Origin: Bacteroidota bacterium
GTDB lineage: Bacteria > Bacteroidota > Bacteroidia > Chitinophagales > UBA2359
Direction: 5' to 3'
DNA: 5,140 nt
Assembly: GCA_020631675.1 (NCBI GenBank)
Contig: JAHDGT010000343.1
Span: 1 to 5,140, forward strand
Notes under the pieces: generated by a model
What the model was told of the DNA's origin: nothing
The model's database searches: none
Seen by the model: only the letters and a program-made list of their open reading frames with translations
Shown here: positions 1-5,140 of the stretch, piece after piece
How positions within the stretch are numbered: the stretch's first letter is position 1
How the letters are laid out: each line of letters starts with the position of its first letter
Program-made: the position numbers and the translations under genes

Positions 1-158
1 GCGCAAGCCTTAACTGCGTGGTCGGGCTATCCGTTCTTATTAAGCGCACTGCCTGGCGGTTCGCTGCTGCCTATTGCGGTGGCTACCTCTGGGCCGCCCC
101 CGCAATAGGCGCACTCACTCGCCATTCAGCACCCTTAATACCACTGCTATCCCTTGCG
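1..158. repeat. GC-rich hairpin-forming intergenic element, probably cut by the left edge
   Basis: By hand count 75 of the first 120 bases are G or C, against 22 of 60 in bases 241-300, so this stretch differs in composition from the AT-rich DNA that follows. It contains a perfect 11-bp inverted repeat (69-79 with 100-110, GCCTATTGCGG and its complement) around a 20-base GC-rich loop. Further out, GGCG at 56-59 can pair with CGCC at 119-122. The composition falls off after about position 158. Elements of this look occur as dispersed intergenic repeats in some Bacteroidota; that comparison is from memory and unverified. An open frame from 18 to 239 crosses it but has no ribosome binding site and runs through the first parS site, so I do not call it a gene. 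An RNA gene or the 3' end of an upstream transcript cannot be excluded. Confidence 0.45.
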
Positions 159-216
159 TACAATCTAATTTTGAATGTATCAGTTTTGAATTTTGAATGC
201 TTGTACTTCCTAAGAA

Positions 217-232
217 TGTTTCACGTGAAACA
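217..232. other. parS site 1, centre of a 32-bp perfect palindrome
   Basis: TGTTTCACGTGAAACA is identical to the canonical Bacillus subtilis parS sequence bound by ParB/Spo0J. Here the symmetry extends well past the 16-bp core: CCTAAGAA at 209-216 is complementary to TTCTTAGG at 233-240, giving a perfect palindrome from 209 to 240. The other three sites have symmetry over only 18 bp. The extended arms could form a cruciform, or could be an accident of a flanking inversion or duplication. Confidence 0.88.
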
Positions 233-266
233 TTCTTAGGCTCGTTCAAATCAAAACACTCCATTA

Positions 267-298
267 TAGAGGCACATTGAATCTATCTAATACCCCAA
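267..298. repeat. Secondary 32-bp repeat, copy 1
   Basis: This block begins TAGAGGCACATTGAATC and starts 50 bases after the start of parS site 1. It differs from copy 2 at a single base (T for C near its end, TAATACC against TAACACC). It has no clear coding potential. Confidence 0.65.
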
Positions 299-331
299 CT
301 CAAATCAAAAACGTGTATTATTAAAACATAG

Positions 332-401
332 CTCAGAGTCCCAAAGGGACGGAATATCAAAGCGATGGATGTAAATCCATCGACAATAGGTGAGTAATTC
401 C
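332..401. repeat. REP-like double-hairpin segment between parS sites 1 and 2
   Basis: Three nested or adjacent inverted repeats are visible. GTCCC/GGGAC (338-342 with 346-350) makes a 5-bp stem with a 3-base loop. CGATGGAT/ATCCATCG (363-370 with 375-382) makes a perfect 8-bp stem with a 4-base loop. GGAAT at 351-355 pairs with ATTCC at 397-401 and encloses the second hairpin. The segment interrupts the otherwise regular repeat units and accounts for the longer interval between sites 1 and 2. It resembles REP elements mobilised by RAYT (TnpA-REP) transposases, but no transposase gene is in the window. An unrelated structured RNA or a fortuitous fold remains possible. Confidence 0.5.
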
Positions 402-402
402 A

Positions 403-418
403 TGTTTCACGTGAAACA
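403..418. other. parS site 2
   Basis: This is an exact copy of TGTTTCACGTGAAACA. Symmetry extends one base each side (402-419). The right flank begins TCTAAG, as at site 4, whereas sites 1 and 3 share TTCTTAGG. It lies immediately after the hairpin-rich segment at 332-401. Confidence 0.88.
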
Positions 419-451
419 TCTAAGCCTTATACCAAGCAATCCAAACCATTG

Positions 452-483
452 TAGAGGCACATTGAATCTATCTAACACCCCAA
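452..483. repeat. Secondary 32-bp repeat, copy 2
   Basis: This block is almost identical to copy 1 and starts 49 bases after the start of parS site 2. It is followed by AATTTTGAAT-type sequence, a shorter repeated string also found after copy 3 and before parS site 1. Confidence 0.65.
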
Positions 484-531
484 TTTTGAATCTTGATCTC
501 ATGAATCCATTCAGAATTCAACACCATTTCA

Positions 532-547
532 TGTTTCACGTGAAACA
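532..547. other. parS site 3
   Basis: This is an exact copy of TGTTTCACGTGAAACA with symmetry over 531-548. Its right flank through 574 is identical to that of site 1, so these two sites are probably duplicates of one ancestral unit. The left flank differs from that of site 1, so the 32-bp palindrome is not reproduced here. Confidence 0.88.
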
Positions 548-580
548 TTCTTAGGCTCGTTCAAATCAAAACACCCAATG

Positions 581-612
581 TAGAGACGCATTGAATGCAT
601 CTAACACCCCAA
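581..612. repeat. Secondary 32-bp repeat, copy 3, with the clearest dyad
   Basis: This copy starts 49 bases after the start of parS site 3. It holds an imperfect inverted repeat (584-602, AGACGCATT, G, AATGCATCT) with one mismatched pair. Copies 1 and 2 have lost most of this symmetry, so this copy may be closest to the ancestral form. Similar TAGAGACGCATTG-type palindromes are, from memory, common dispersed repeats in Bacteroidota and cyanobacteria; this was not checked. Confidence 0.6.
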
Positions 613-638
613 TTTTAAATACTTGTATTCCCAAATCA

Positions 639-654
639 TGTTTCACGTGAAACA
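639..654. other. parS site 4, nearest to mnmG
   Basis: This is an exact copy of TGTTTCACGTGAAACA, with symmetry over 638-655. It ends 104 bases before the mnmG start codon and about 58 bases before the predicted -7 promoter element. ParB loaded here and sliding along DNA would cover the mnmG promoter. No 32-bp secondary repeat follows this copy, so it marks the right end of the array. Confidence 0.88.
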
Positions 655-712
655 TCTAAGAGTAAAAAGTTGTAGTAGATACAGAACAAAGACAAAGGAT
701 CTTCGGTATTCG

Positions 713-721
713 TACCTTTGT
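713..721 (+). promoter_or_regulatory. Candidate Bacteroidota -7 promoter element for mnmG
   Basis: TACCTTTGT matches the Bacteroidota primary-sigma -7 consensus TAnnTTTG with the following pyrimidine. It ends 37 bases before the mnmG start, a normal leader length. I do not see a TTTG-type -33 element at the usual spacing (around 690), so the call rests on one half-site. The element is also one arm of an inverted repeat (692-698 with 715-721). Confidence 0.4.
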
Positions 722-744
722 AATTGTCTTTGAAAACGAAGAAT

Positions 745-750
745 AAAGGA
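745..750 (+). promoter_or_regulatory. Ribosome binding site of mnmG
   Basis: AAAGGA lies 8 bases before the ATG at 759, the expected Shine-Dalgarno distance, and supports that start. The other two genes in the window lack a comparable motif. Confidence 0.55.
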
Positions 751-758
751 ACAAGAGA

Positions 759-2618
759 ATGTTCAAAGAATACGATGTCATAGTAGTAGGGGGCGGACAT
801 GCTGGATGTGAAGCCGCAGCAGCCGCAGCTAATCTGGGTTCAAAGGTTTTATTAGCCACCATGAACATGCAGGTTATAGGACAAATGAGCTGTAATCCAG
901 CAATGGGAGGCGTAGCTAAAGGTCAGATCGTACGTGAAATAGATGCGCTCGGAGGATATTCAGGTATCGTTTCCGACCGTTCCATGATTCAATTCAGAAT
1001 GTTGAATCGCTCTAAAGGACAGGCCATGTGGAGTCCGCGCACACAAAACGACCGCATGATGTTCGCCGCAGAGTGGAGAAATATGCTGGAACAAACCCCG
1101 AATATTGATTTCTGGCAAGAAATGGTAACGGGTTTACTCGTAAAAGATGGGAGAGTAGTAGGCGTAAAAACTGGCTTAGGTTTAGAAATCCCATCTAAAA
1201 CCGTGGTCTTAACCAACGGAACTTTCCTGAACGGACTCATTCATATAGGGGATAAGAACTTCGGTGGGGGGCGTGCTGGTGAAAGAGCAGCCACAGGAAT
1301 CACCGCGGAACTACAGGCTTTAGGCTTTGAAAGTGGCAGAATGAAGACCGGTACGCCCCCCAGAGTGGACGGCAGAAGTTTAGATTTCAGTAAAATGGAA
1401 GAACAAGAAGGTGACCCCTCCCCTTCTAAATTCTCTTATACAGACACTAGTATTCCTGAAGTACAACGTGCTTGCTGGATAACCTACACCAACCCCGAAG
1501 TACACGAAGCTTTAAAGAATGGTTTCGACCGCTCTCCTATGTTCAATGGTCGCATTCAAGGATTAGGTCCTCGTTACTGCCCTTCCATTGAAGACAAAAT
1601 AGACCGTTTCGCACAGCGCGATAGACACCAGATATTCGTAGAACCAGAGGGTTGGAATACCGTAGAGATATACGTCAATGGCTTTTCCACCTCTTTACCA
1701 GAGGATGTTCAGTATGATGCCATGCGTAAAATACCCGGTTTCGAGAACGCTAAAATGTTCCGTCCGGGCTATGCCATCGAGTATGATTACTTCCCGCCCG
1801 TACAATTGAAGCACTCTTTAGAGACTAAATTGGTGGAGAATTTATTCTTCGCCGGGCAAATAAATGGTACTACAGGCTATGAAGAAGCGGCTTGTCAAGG
1901 ACTAATGGCGGGTATAAATGCCCACCAAAAAGTAGTCGAAGAGGAAGCGGTCGTACTTAGTAGAGCAGATGCTTACATCGGTGTTTTGATAGATGACCTC
2001 ATCAATAAAGGCACAAAAGAGCCTTACCGCATGTTCACCTCTCGTGCTGAATACCGCATCTTACTACGTCAGGATAATGCTGATCTAAGGCTTACTCCTA
2101 TCGGTCACCGCATCGGTTTAGCCAATGATGAACGTTTAGAAAAGGTAAATCGCAAGCGCAATGAGACAGATGAGATGATGAAAATCCTCAAAAAACTCAG
2201 CGTGAAACCAGAGGATGTGAATGGTATTTTGGCAGAAAAAGGCACGCATCCGCTCAAGCAGGGGGTTAAAGCTTTTAGCTTATTATTACGCCCGCAGTTA
2301 GATTTAAGCGATTTAGAGCGCAGCCCTATCATTCATGAAGCCCTGAAAAACTTCACGGATGATGCCAAAGAGCAGGTCGCCATCCATGCGAAATACGATA
2401 GCTACATCGAAAAAGAGCAGGAGATGGTCGAAAAAATGTCGCGTTTGGAAAACTTCAAACTGCATAGCGACTTTAATTATCGCGCCATTAGCTCTTTAAG
2501 TGCTGAAGCAAGAGATAAACTAAGCACCGTAAAACCAACTACATTGGGTCAAGCCAGTCGCATCAGCGGGGTTTCTCCAGCAGATATTACGGTACTAATG
2601 GTGCATTTAGGTCGCTAA
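759..2618 (+). CDS. mnmG: tRNA uridine-5-carboxymethylaminomethyl modification enzyme MnmG (GidA)
   Basis: MnmG acts with the GTPase MnmE in the cytoplasm to install the (carboxymethyl)aminomethyl group at C5 of wobble uridine 34 in a subset of tRNAs, using FAD, NADH, methylene-tetrahydrofolate and glycine or ammonia. The 619 residues are close to the 629 of the E. coli protein, so the gene is complete. Visible features in order: the N-terminal FAD-binding glycine motif GGGHAGCE (11-18); SCNPAMGG (44-51) with the conserved Cys45; the family signature GPRYCPSIEDK (270-280) with conserved Cys274; the second signature AGQINGTTGYEEAACQG (365-381); the PYRMFTSRAEYR block (422-433); and the helical C-terminal region ending ISGVSPADITVLMVHLGR, the part known to contact MnmE. 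The start is supported by AAAGGA at 745-750. The gene stands alone after a 100-base leader next to the parS array; no mnmE or rsmG is present here. Confidence 0.98.
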   Translation: MFKEYDVIVVGGGHAGCEAAAAAANLGSKVLLATMNMQVIGQMSCNPAMGGVAKGQIVREIDALGGYSGIVSDRSMIQFRMLNRSKGQAMWSPRTQNDRMMFAAEWRNMLEQTPNIDFWQEMVTGLLVKDGRVVGVKTGLGLEIPSKTVVLTNGTFLNGLIHIGDKNFGGGRAGERAATGITAELQALGFESGRMKTGTPPRVDGRSLDFSKMEEQEGDPSPSKFSYTDTSIPEVQRACWITYTNPEVHEALKNGFDRSPMFNGRIQGLGPRYCPSIEDKIDRFAQRDRHQIFVEPEGWNTVEIYVNGFSTSLPEDVQYDAMRKIPGFENAKMFRPGYAIEYDYFPPVQLKHSLETKLVENLFFAGQINGTTGYEEAACQGLMAGINAHQKVVEEEAVVLSRADAYIGVLIDDLINKGTKEPYRMFTSRAEYRILLRQDNADLRLTPIGHRIGLANDERLEKVNRKRNETDEMMKILKKLSVKPEDVNGILAEKGTHPLKQGVKAFSLLLRPQLDLSDLERSPIIHEALKNFTDDAKEQVAIHAKYDSYIEKEQEMVEKMSRLENFKLHSDFNYRAISSLSAEARDKLSTVKPTTLGQASRISGVSPADITVLMVHLGR

Positions 2619-2686
2619 AAATGTCTCTCGAATAGCACAAGTGCTAATCGTTCGGTTTGTGAGCATTTTATTTAAAGTAAACATTC

Positions 2687-2704
2687 AATTAACAGCTGTT
2701 AATT
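2687..2704. promoter_or_regulatory. 18-bp perfect palindrome between mnmG and the lipoprotein gene
   Basis: AATTAACAGCTGTTAATT is fully self-complementary and ends 19 bases before the lipoprotein start codon. An alternative pairing overlaps it: TCAATTAA at 2685-2692 with TTAATTGA at 2703-2710. The position suits an operator or a leader hairpin controlling the downstream gene. There is no T-run after it, so it is a poor intrinsic terminator. A weaker dyad, TAGCAC-AA-GTGCTA, lies at 2633-2646 just after the mnmG stop. No regulator can be named. Confidence 0.4.
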
Positions 2705-2723
2705 AATTGATAGTCAGTTTTAA

Positions 2724-4412
2724 ATGAACAATATCAACACACTTATAAACAGCCTTTACAGTGCTTTTAACGCCCCTGTACTATTAGTTTGCTATTTAGG
2801 CTTACACTTCCTCTTATCTACCGCTTGCGCCAATAGAGTAAGCCCTACAGGCGGACCGGAAGACAAGACCCCGCCCAAAATATTGGAGTCGGAACCCGCT
2901 TCTGGTAGTACCAATATGAAAGACAAAACCATCAAACTACAGTTCGATGAGTATGTCACTTTGGAAAATGAGTTCGAACAGATCATCATCTCCCCTCCTT
3001 TGGCAGAGCGACCCGACTTTAAATTAAAGGGTAAACAACTCATCATACAGTTCAAGGAAGAACTTCAAGACAGCACGACCTATACCATAGATTTCGGAGA
3101 AAGCATTAAAGACCTCACCGAAGGCAATCCCTTAGGAGAGTTGGTCTATACTTTTGCTACGGGAGAAAAGCTGGATTCAGCAATGGTTCACGGAGAGGTA
3201 AGTATGGCAGATACAGATAAAGCCGTTGAAAAAGTAATCGTAGGTTTATACCCCATTACACCAGATAGTCTATTCTTAAGCAGCCCTCCCCTCTATGCCA
3301 GTAGGACTGATGAAGAAGGGCATTTTCACATCAAACACGTCCGTGCGGGTGAGTATCTATTGGTAGCTGTAGAAGATAAAAATGGAAATTTATACTACGA
3401 CCTACCCAATGAAAACATCGCTTTCGCACCAGGTTTTGTTACTTTAAGTGAAGATGGCGACCTAGAAGGACACCCGGATATTCAATTACGACTGTTCAAT
3501 GAGGGTAAGGCACTGCCCAAGATCGTTGATAAAAACAACCGTGCCTACGGACGTTTAGAGGTCTTTTACAATCTACCACAAGACACCCTGCTGGTAGAAA
3601 TACTCGACAAAAGCTATTCCGAAGACTCTTTATTCATACACATCAACCCCACCAAAGACAGTCTGAACGTCTGGTTCAATGATATCGCCACTGAAGAGAT
3701 CAGTATCATTCTCAGTAATCCGATCATTGATCAGGTAGATACGCTCACTTTTAAACAGCTGATCGAGCGCAAACGATTGCAGAAAATCAAGTACACTACC
3801 AACTTCAGAGGGGGTAGAGGAGAGAGTAAAGTCGATATCAAAAGACCTGTTACCTTCAATTTCAACCATCCCATTCGAGAAATAAAGCTGGACAAAATCA
3901 GTCTCTTAGAAAAGGATAAGCCTATTGATCTAAGTAATATCATCCGTTTAGACAGGGATAAATCAAGCAAAATCCTAACCATCGATTACGATTGGAAAGC
4001 GGATACCCCCTATGATTTACTATTTGAAGACAGTGCGCTGGTTGATTTTTACGGCTTGTATAATGAAGAGATTTTCAGATTGCTCCGCACTCCCCTACTA
4101 CGTGACTACGGTACTTTAATGCTGAGCTTCCCGAATTACTCTCCAGATAAAAACTATATTTTCCAGCTATTCGACAAGCGGGGTAAACGACTGAAAACAC
4201 TGCCGATCACCGAAGATAAGCTCACCATCAAATACCTCAATGAAGGAGAATACGACCTAAAAATCATTCAAGATGATAACCAAAATGGTCTGTGGGATCC
4301 TGGTAGCTGGGCAGAAAAAAGAGCAGCAGAATACACCTTCTCCAATGAAAAACCCATCGTCATTAAAGGAAATTGGGATAGCGAAGTGAGTATTGATCTA
4401 CGCCCGGAATAA
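2724..4412 (+). CDS. Predicted lipoprotein with N-terminal Ig-like (Big_5-type) domain
   Basis: This 562-residue protein resembles the Bacteroidota 'Ig-like domain-containing' lipoproteins; its function is unknown. A hydrophobic segment (about 18-34) ends in LLSTAC, making Cys35 the likely lipidated residue. The stretch SPTGGPEDKTPPKI (40-53) is the typical entry to such proteins. Residues about 49-147 look like a bacterial Ig-like SbsA/Big_5 domain, with KTIKLQFDEYV and the closing YTFATG. Residues about 154-240 resemble a carboxypeptidase-regulatory or transthyretin-like beta-sandwich (SRTDEEGHFHIKHVRAGEYLLVAVEDKNGN). The middle is beta-rich and unassigned. The C-terminal part (about 470-560) repeats the pattern of the second domain, with NEGEYDLKIIQDDNQNGLWDPG. 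A stop codon directly precedes the ATG, and no in-frame ATG, GTG or TTG occurs before the lipobox, so the start is firm although no Shine-Dalgarno is seen. The residues before Cys35 contain no Lys or Arg, unusual for a signal peptide. An envelope location is inferred. Confidence 0.85.
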   Translation: MNNINTLINSLYSAFNAPVLLVCYLGLHFLLSTACANRVSPTGGPEDKTPPKILESEPASGSTNMKDKTIKLQFDEYVTLENEFEQIIISPPLAERPDFKLKGKQLIIQFKEELQDSTTYTIDFGESIKDLTEGNPLGELVYTFATGEKLDSAMVHGEVSMADTDKAVEKVIVGLYPITPDSLFLSSPPLYASRTDEEGHFHIKHVRAGEYLLVAVEDKNGNLYYDLPNENIAFAPGFVTLSEDGDLEGHPDIQLRLFNEGKALPKIVDKNNRAYGRLEVFYNLPQDTLLVEILDKSYSEDSLFIHINPTKDSLNVWFNDIATEEISIILSNPIIDQVDTLTFKQLIERKRLQKIKYTTNFRGGRGESKVDIKRPVTFNFNHPIREIKLDKISLLEKDKPIDLSNIIRLDRDKSSKILTIDYDWKADTPYDLLFEDSALVDFYGLYNEEIFRLLRTPLLRDYGTLMLSFPNYSPDKNYIFQLFDKRGKRLKTLPITEDKLTIKYLNEGEYDLKIIQDDNQNGLWDPGSWAEKRAAEYTFSNEKPIVIKGNWDSEVSIDLRPE

Positions 4413-4422
4413 AAATATTTGC

Positions 4423-4453
4423 AGGGGCGACCTTAATGGTCGCCCTTATTTTT
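4423..4453. terminator. Bidirectional intrinsic terminator between convergent genes
   Basis: GGGCGACC (4425-4432) and GGTCGCCC (4438-4445) form a perfect 8-bp GC-rich stem with a 5-base loop. A flanking G-T and A-T pair can lengthen it. On the + strand TTATTTTT follows. On the - strand the sequence after the stem reads TGCAAATATTTTT. It lies between the lipoprotein stop (4412) and the carbonic anhydrase stop (4461), where a shared terminator is expected. Confidence 0.82.
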
Positions 4454-4460
4454 CACAAAA

Positions 4461-4982
4461 TCACTCCCCTTCCTGAAACCAGGAAGCATACATAATGTAA
4501 TTTTTAGCGATCCGCTGTACTTCTCCCGCGAACATTTCCGGACTGATATTTTTCACTTTTTTGGCAGGTACACCCGCATAAATACTGCCTGATTCTACCA
4601 CCGTATTTTGTAAAACCACCGCTCCCGCGGCCACAATACTACCCGATTTTATCACGGCATGATCCATCACGATCGCCCCCATTCCGATCAAAACATTATC
4701 CTGAATCGTGCATCCATGTACGATCGCTCGATGCCCGATGGATACATCATTACCAATATTCGTAGGTGCTTTTTGGTAAGTACAATGTATGATCGCACCA
4801 TCTTGTACATTCACTCGGTCTCCAATATTGATTTCATGTACATCTCCGCGCACCACTGTATTGAACCAAAAGCTACATTGATCACCAGCCCGAACCTGTC
4901 CGATCAAAGTCGCCGTTTCTGCTAAGTAGCAATTCGCACCCAACTGCGGTTCAAAATCACGAACCTTCTTAATCAATGGCAT
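4461..4982 (-). CDS. Gamma-class carbonic anhydrase family protein (hexapeptide repeat)
   Basis: This complete 173-residue protein belongs to the YrdA/CamH-like gamma carbonic anhydrase family, which folds as a left-handed beta-helix trimer with zinc or iron at the subunit interfaces. Hexapeptide-type repeats run from about residue 15 to 140, followed by a C-terminal helix. The three metal-binding histidines are visible as His66 (DGAIIHCT), His84 (SIGHRA) and His89 (IVHGCT). Arg45, Asp47, Gln60 and Asp61 match the active-site Arg59, Asp61, Gln75 and Asp76 of Methanosarcina Cam, with the Asp-to-His and His-to-His spacings also kept. The acidic loop carrying Cam's proton-shuttle glutamate is absent, as in CamH and YrdA proteins. 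Many members have no detectable hydratase activity, so CO2 hydration is plausible but unproven. No signal peptide is seen, so it is probably cytoplasmic. It is transcribed towards the lipoprotein gene; no Shine-Dalgarno or clear -7 element is visible upstream. Confidence 0.92.
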   Translation of the reverse strand: MPLIKKVRDFEPQLGANCYLAETATLIGQVRAGDQCSFWFNTVVRGDVHEINIGDRVNVQDGAIIHCTYQKAPTNIGNDVSIGHRAIVHGCTIQDNVLIGMGAIVMDHAVIKSGSIVAAGAVVLQNTVVESGSIYAGVPAKKVKNISPEMFAGEVQRIAKNYIMYASWFQEGE

Positions 4983-5140
4983 AATTCTATCATTTATGAG
5001 AGAAGAATAGACTACGAAGATAATCTCAAATCACTGCATCATAGAAGAAAGCAAGCAAAAAGCACAAATCAATTATAATCAAAGACTTAAATAGTAGTTA
5101 AAAATTAGATTCTTATCTATCAAATGATCTCGAAAAAGTC

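Larger units (their letters stand above)
209..654. repeat. parS array: four ParB-binding sites in degenerate tandem units
   Basis: Four identical 16-bp palindromes start at 217, 403, 532 and 639, at intervals of 186, 129 and 107 bases. The first three are each followed, 49-50 bases after the palindrome start, by a conserved 32-bp block (267-298, 452-483, 581-612). An AATTTTGAAT-like string follows the blocks at 452 and 581 and also precedes the first palindrome. Bases 216-259 and 531-574 are an exact 44-bp direct repeat. The longer first interval is explained by a hairpin-rich segment at 332-401. parS sites load the ParB CTPase clamp, which with ParA segregates the replicated chromosome origin and helps recruit SMC. 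The repeat structure is seen directly; the centromere role is inferred from the exact match to the known parS sequence. Confidence 0.8.

Noticed and set aside
18..239. 73-codon open frame on the + strand in the GC-rich left element
   Set aside because: It has no ribosome binding site, reads through a perfect hairpin and the first parS palindrome, and has a composition that looks like translated repeat rather than a protein.
209..654. CRISPR-like array of regularly spaced repeats
   Set aside because: The intervals are irregular (186, 129, 107), the inter-repeat DNA is itself repeated rather than unique, no cas genes are present, and the palindrome is an exact parS site.
217..654. Operator for a TetR-type or other transcription factor in place of parS
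   Set aside because: The full 16-bp core matches canonical parS base for base in all four copies, and the CACGTG-centred sequence is specific enough to prefer ParB.
1..758. DnaA boxes or a complete replication origin
   Set aside because: I looked for TTATCCACA-like sequences on both strands and saw none, so oriC is not claimed here despite the parS cluster.
656..868. 70-codon open frame on the - strand overlapping the mnmG start
   Set aside because: It is antisense to the mnmG leader and FAD-binding region, low in complexity, and has no supporting start signals.
2633..2646. Terminator after mnmG
   Set aside because: TAGCAC-AA-GTGCTA gives only a short stem with a very tight loop and is not followed by a T-run, so whether mnmG and the lipoprotein gene are co-transcribed is left open.
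4659..4925. 88-codon open frame on the + strand
   Set aside because: It is antisense to the well-supported carbonic anhydrase gene, whose catalytic residues are all intact.
4983..5140. Promoter of the carbonic anhydrase gene
   Set aside because: No TAnnTTTG match was found on the - strand in this AT-rich stretch, and TATAAT-like strings here are expected by chance.

Overview
The window looks like chromosomal DNA from a member of the Bacteroidota. Three things suggest this: the style of the MnmG and lipoprotein sequences, a match to the Bacteroidota -7 promoter element (TAnnTTTG) before mnmG, and weak or absent Shine-Dalgarno sequences before the other two genes. Family or genus cannot be fixed from the sequence alone.

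Layout. Positions 1-758 hold no credible protein gene. Bases 1 to about 158 are a GC-rich, hairpin-forming element that probably continues beyond the left edge. Bases 209-654 hold the most notable feature: four exact copies of the 16-bp palindrome TGTTTCACGTGAAACA, the canonical parS site bound by the chromosome-partitioning protein ParB (Spo0J). They lie within degenerate tandem repeat units that also carry a second conserved 32-bp block. A hairpin-rich, REP-like segment sits between the first and second sites. Bases 655-758 are the leader of mnmG, with a -7 promoter match and a ribosome binding site.

Three complete genes follow. mnmG (759-2618, +) encodes the FAD-dependent tRNA wobble-uridine modification enzyme. 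A 105-bp gap containing an 18-bp perfect palindrome separates it from a 562-residue predicted lipoprotein with an N-terminal Ig-like domain (2724-4412, +). A gamma-class carbonic anhydrase family protein (4461-4982, -) is convergent with the lipoprotein gene, and a strong hairpin between the two probably terminates transcription from both sides. The last 158 bases (4983-5140) are AT-rich upstream sequence of the carbonic anhydrase gene with no recognisable feature.

How the parts work together. The three proteins have no obvious common pathway: tRNA modification, cell envelope, and zinc enzyme. The parS cluster upstream of mnmG (gidA) is meaningful because in many bacteria gidA and parS both lie near the replication origin. 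The simplest reading is that this window contains a chromosomal centromere, probably origin-proximal, placed in a repeat-rich intergenic region. parA, parB, dnaA and DnaA boxes were not seen here, so the origin itself must be sought outside the window.
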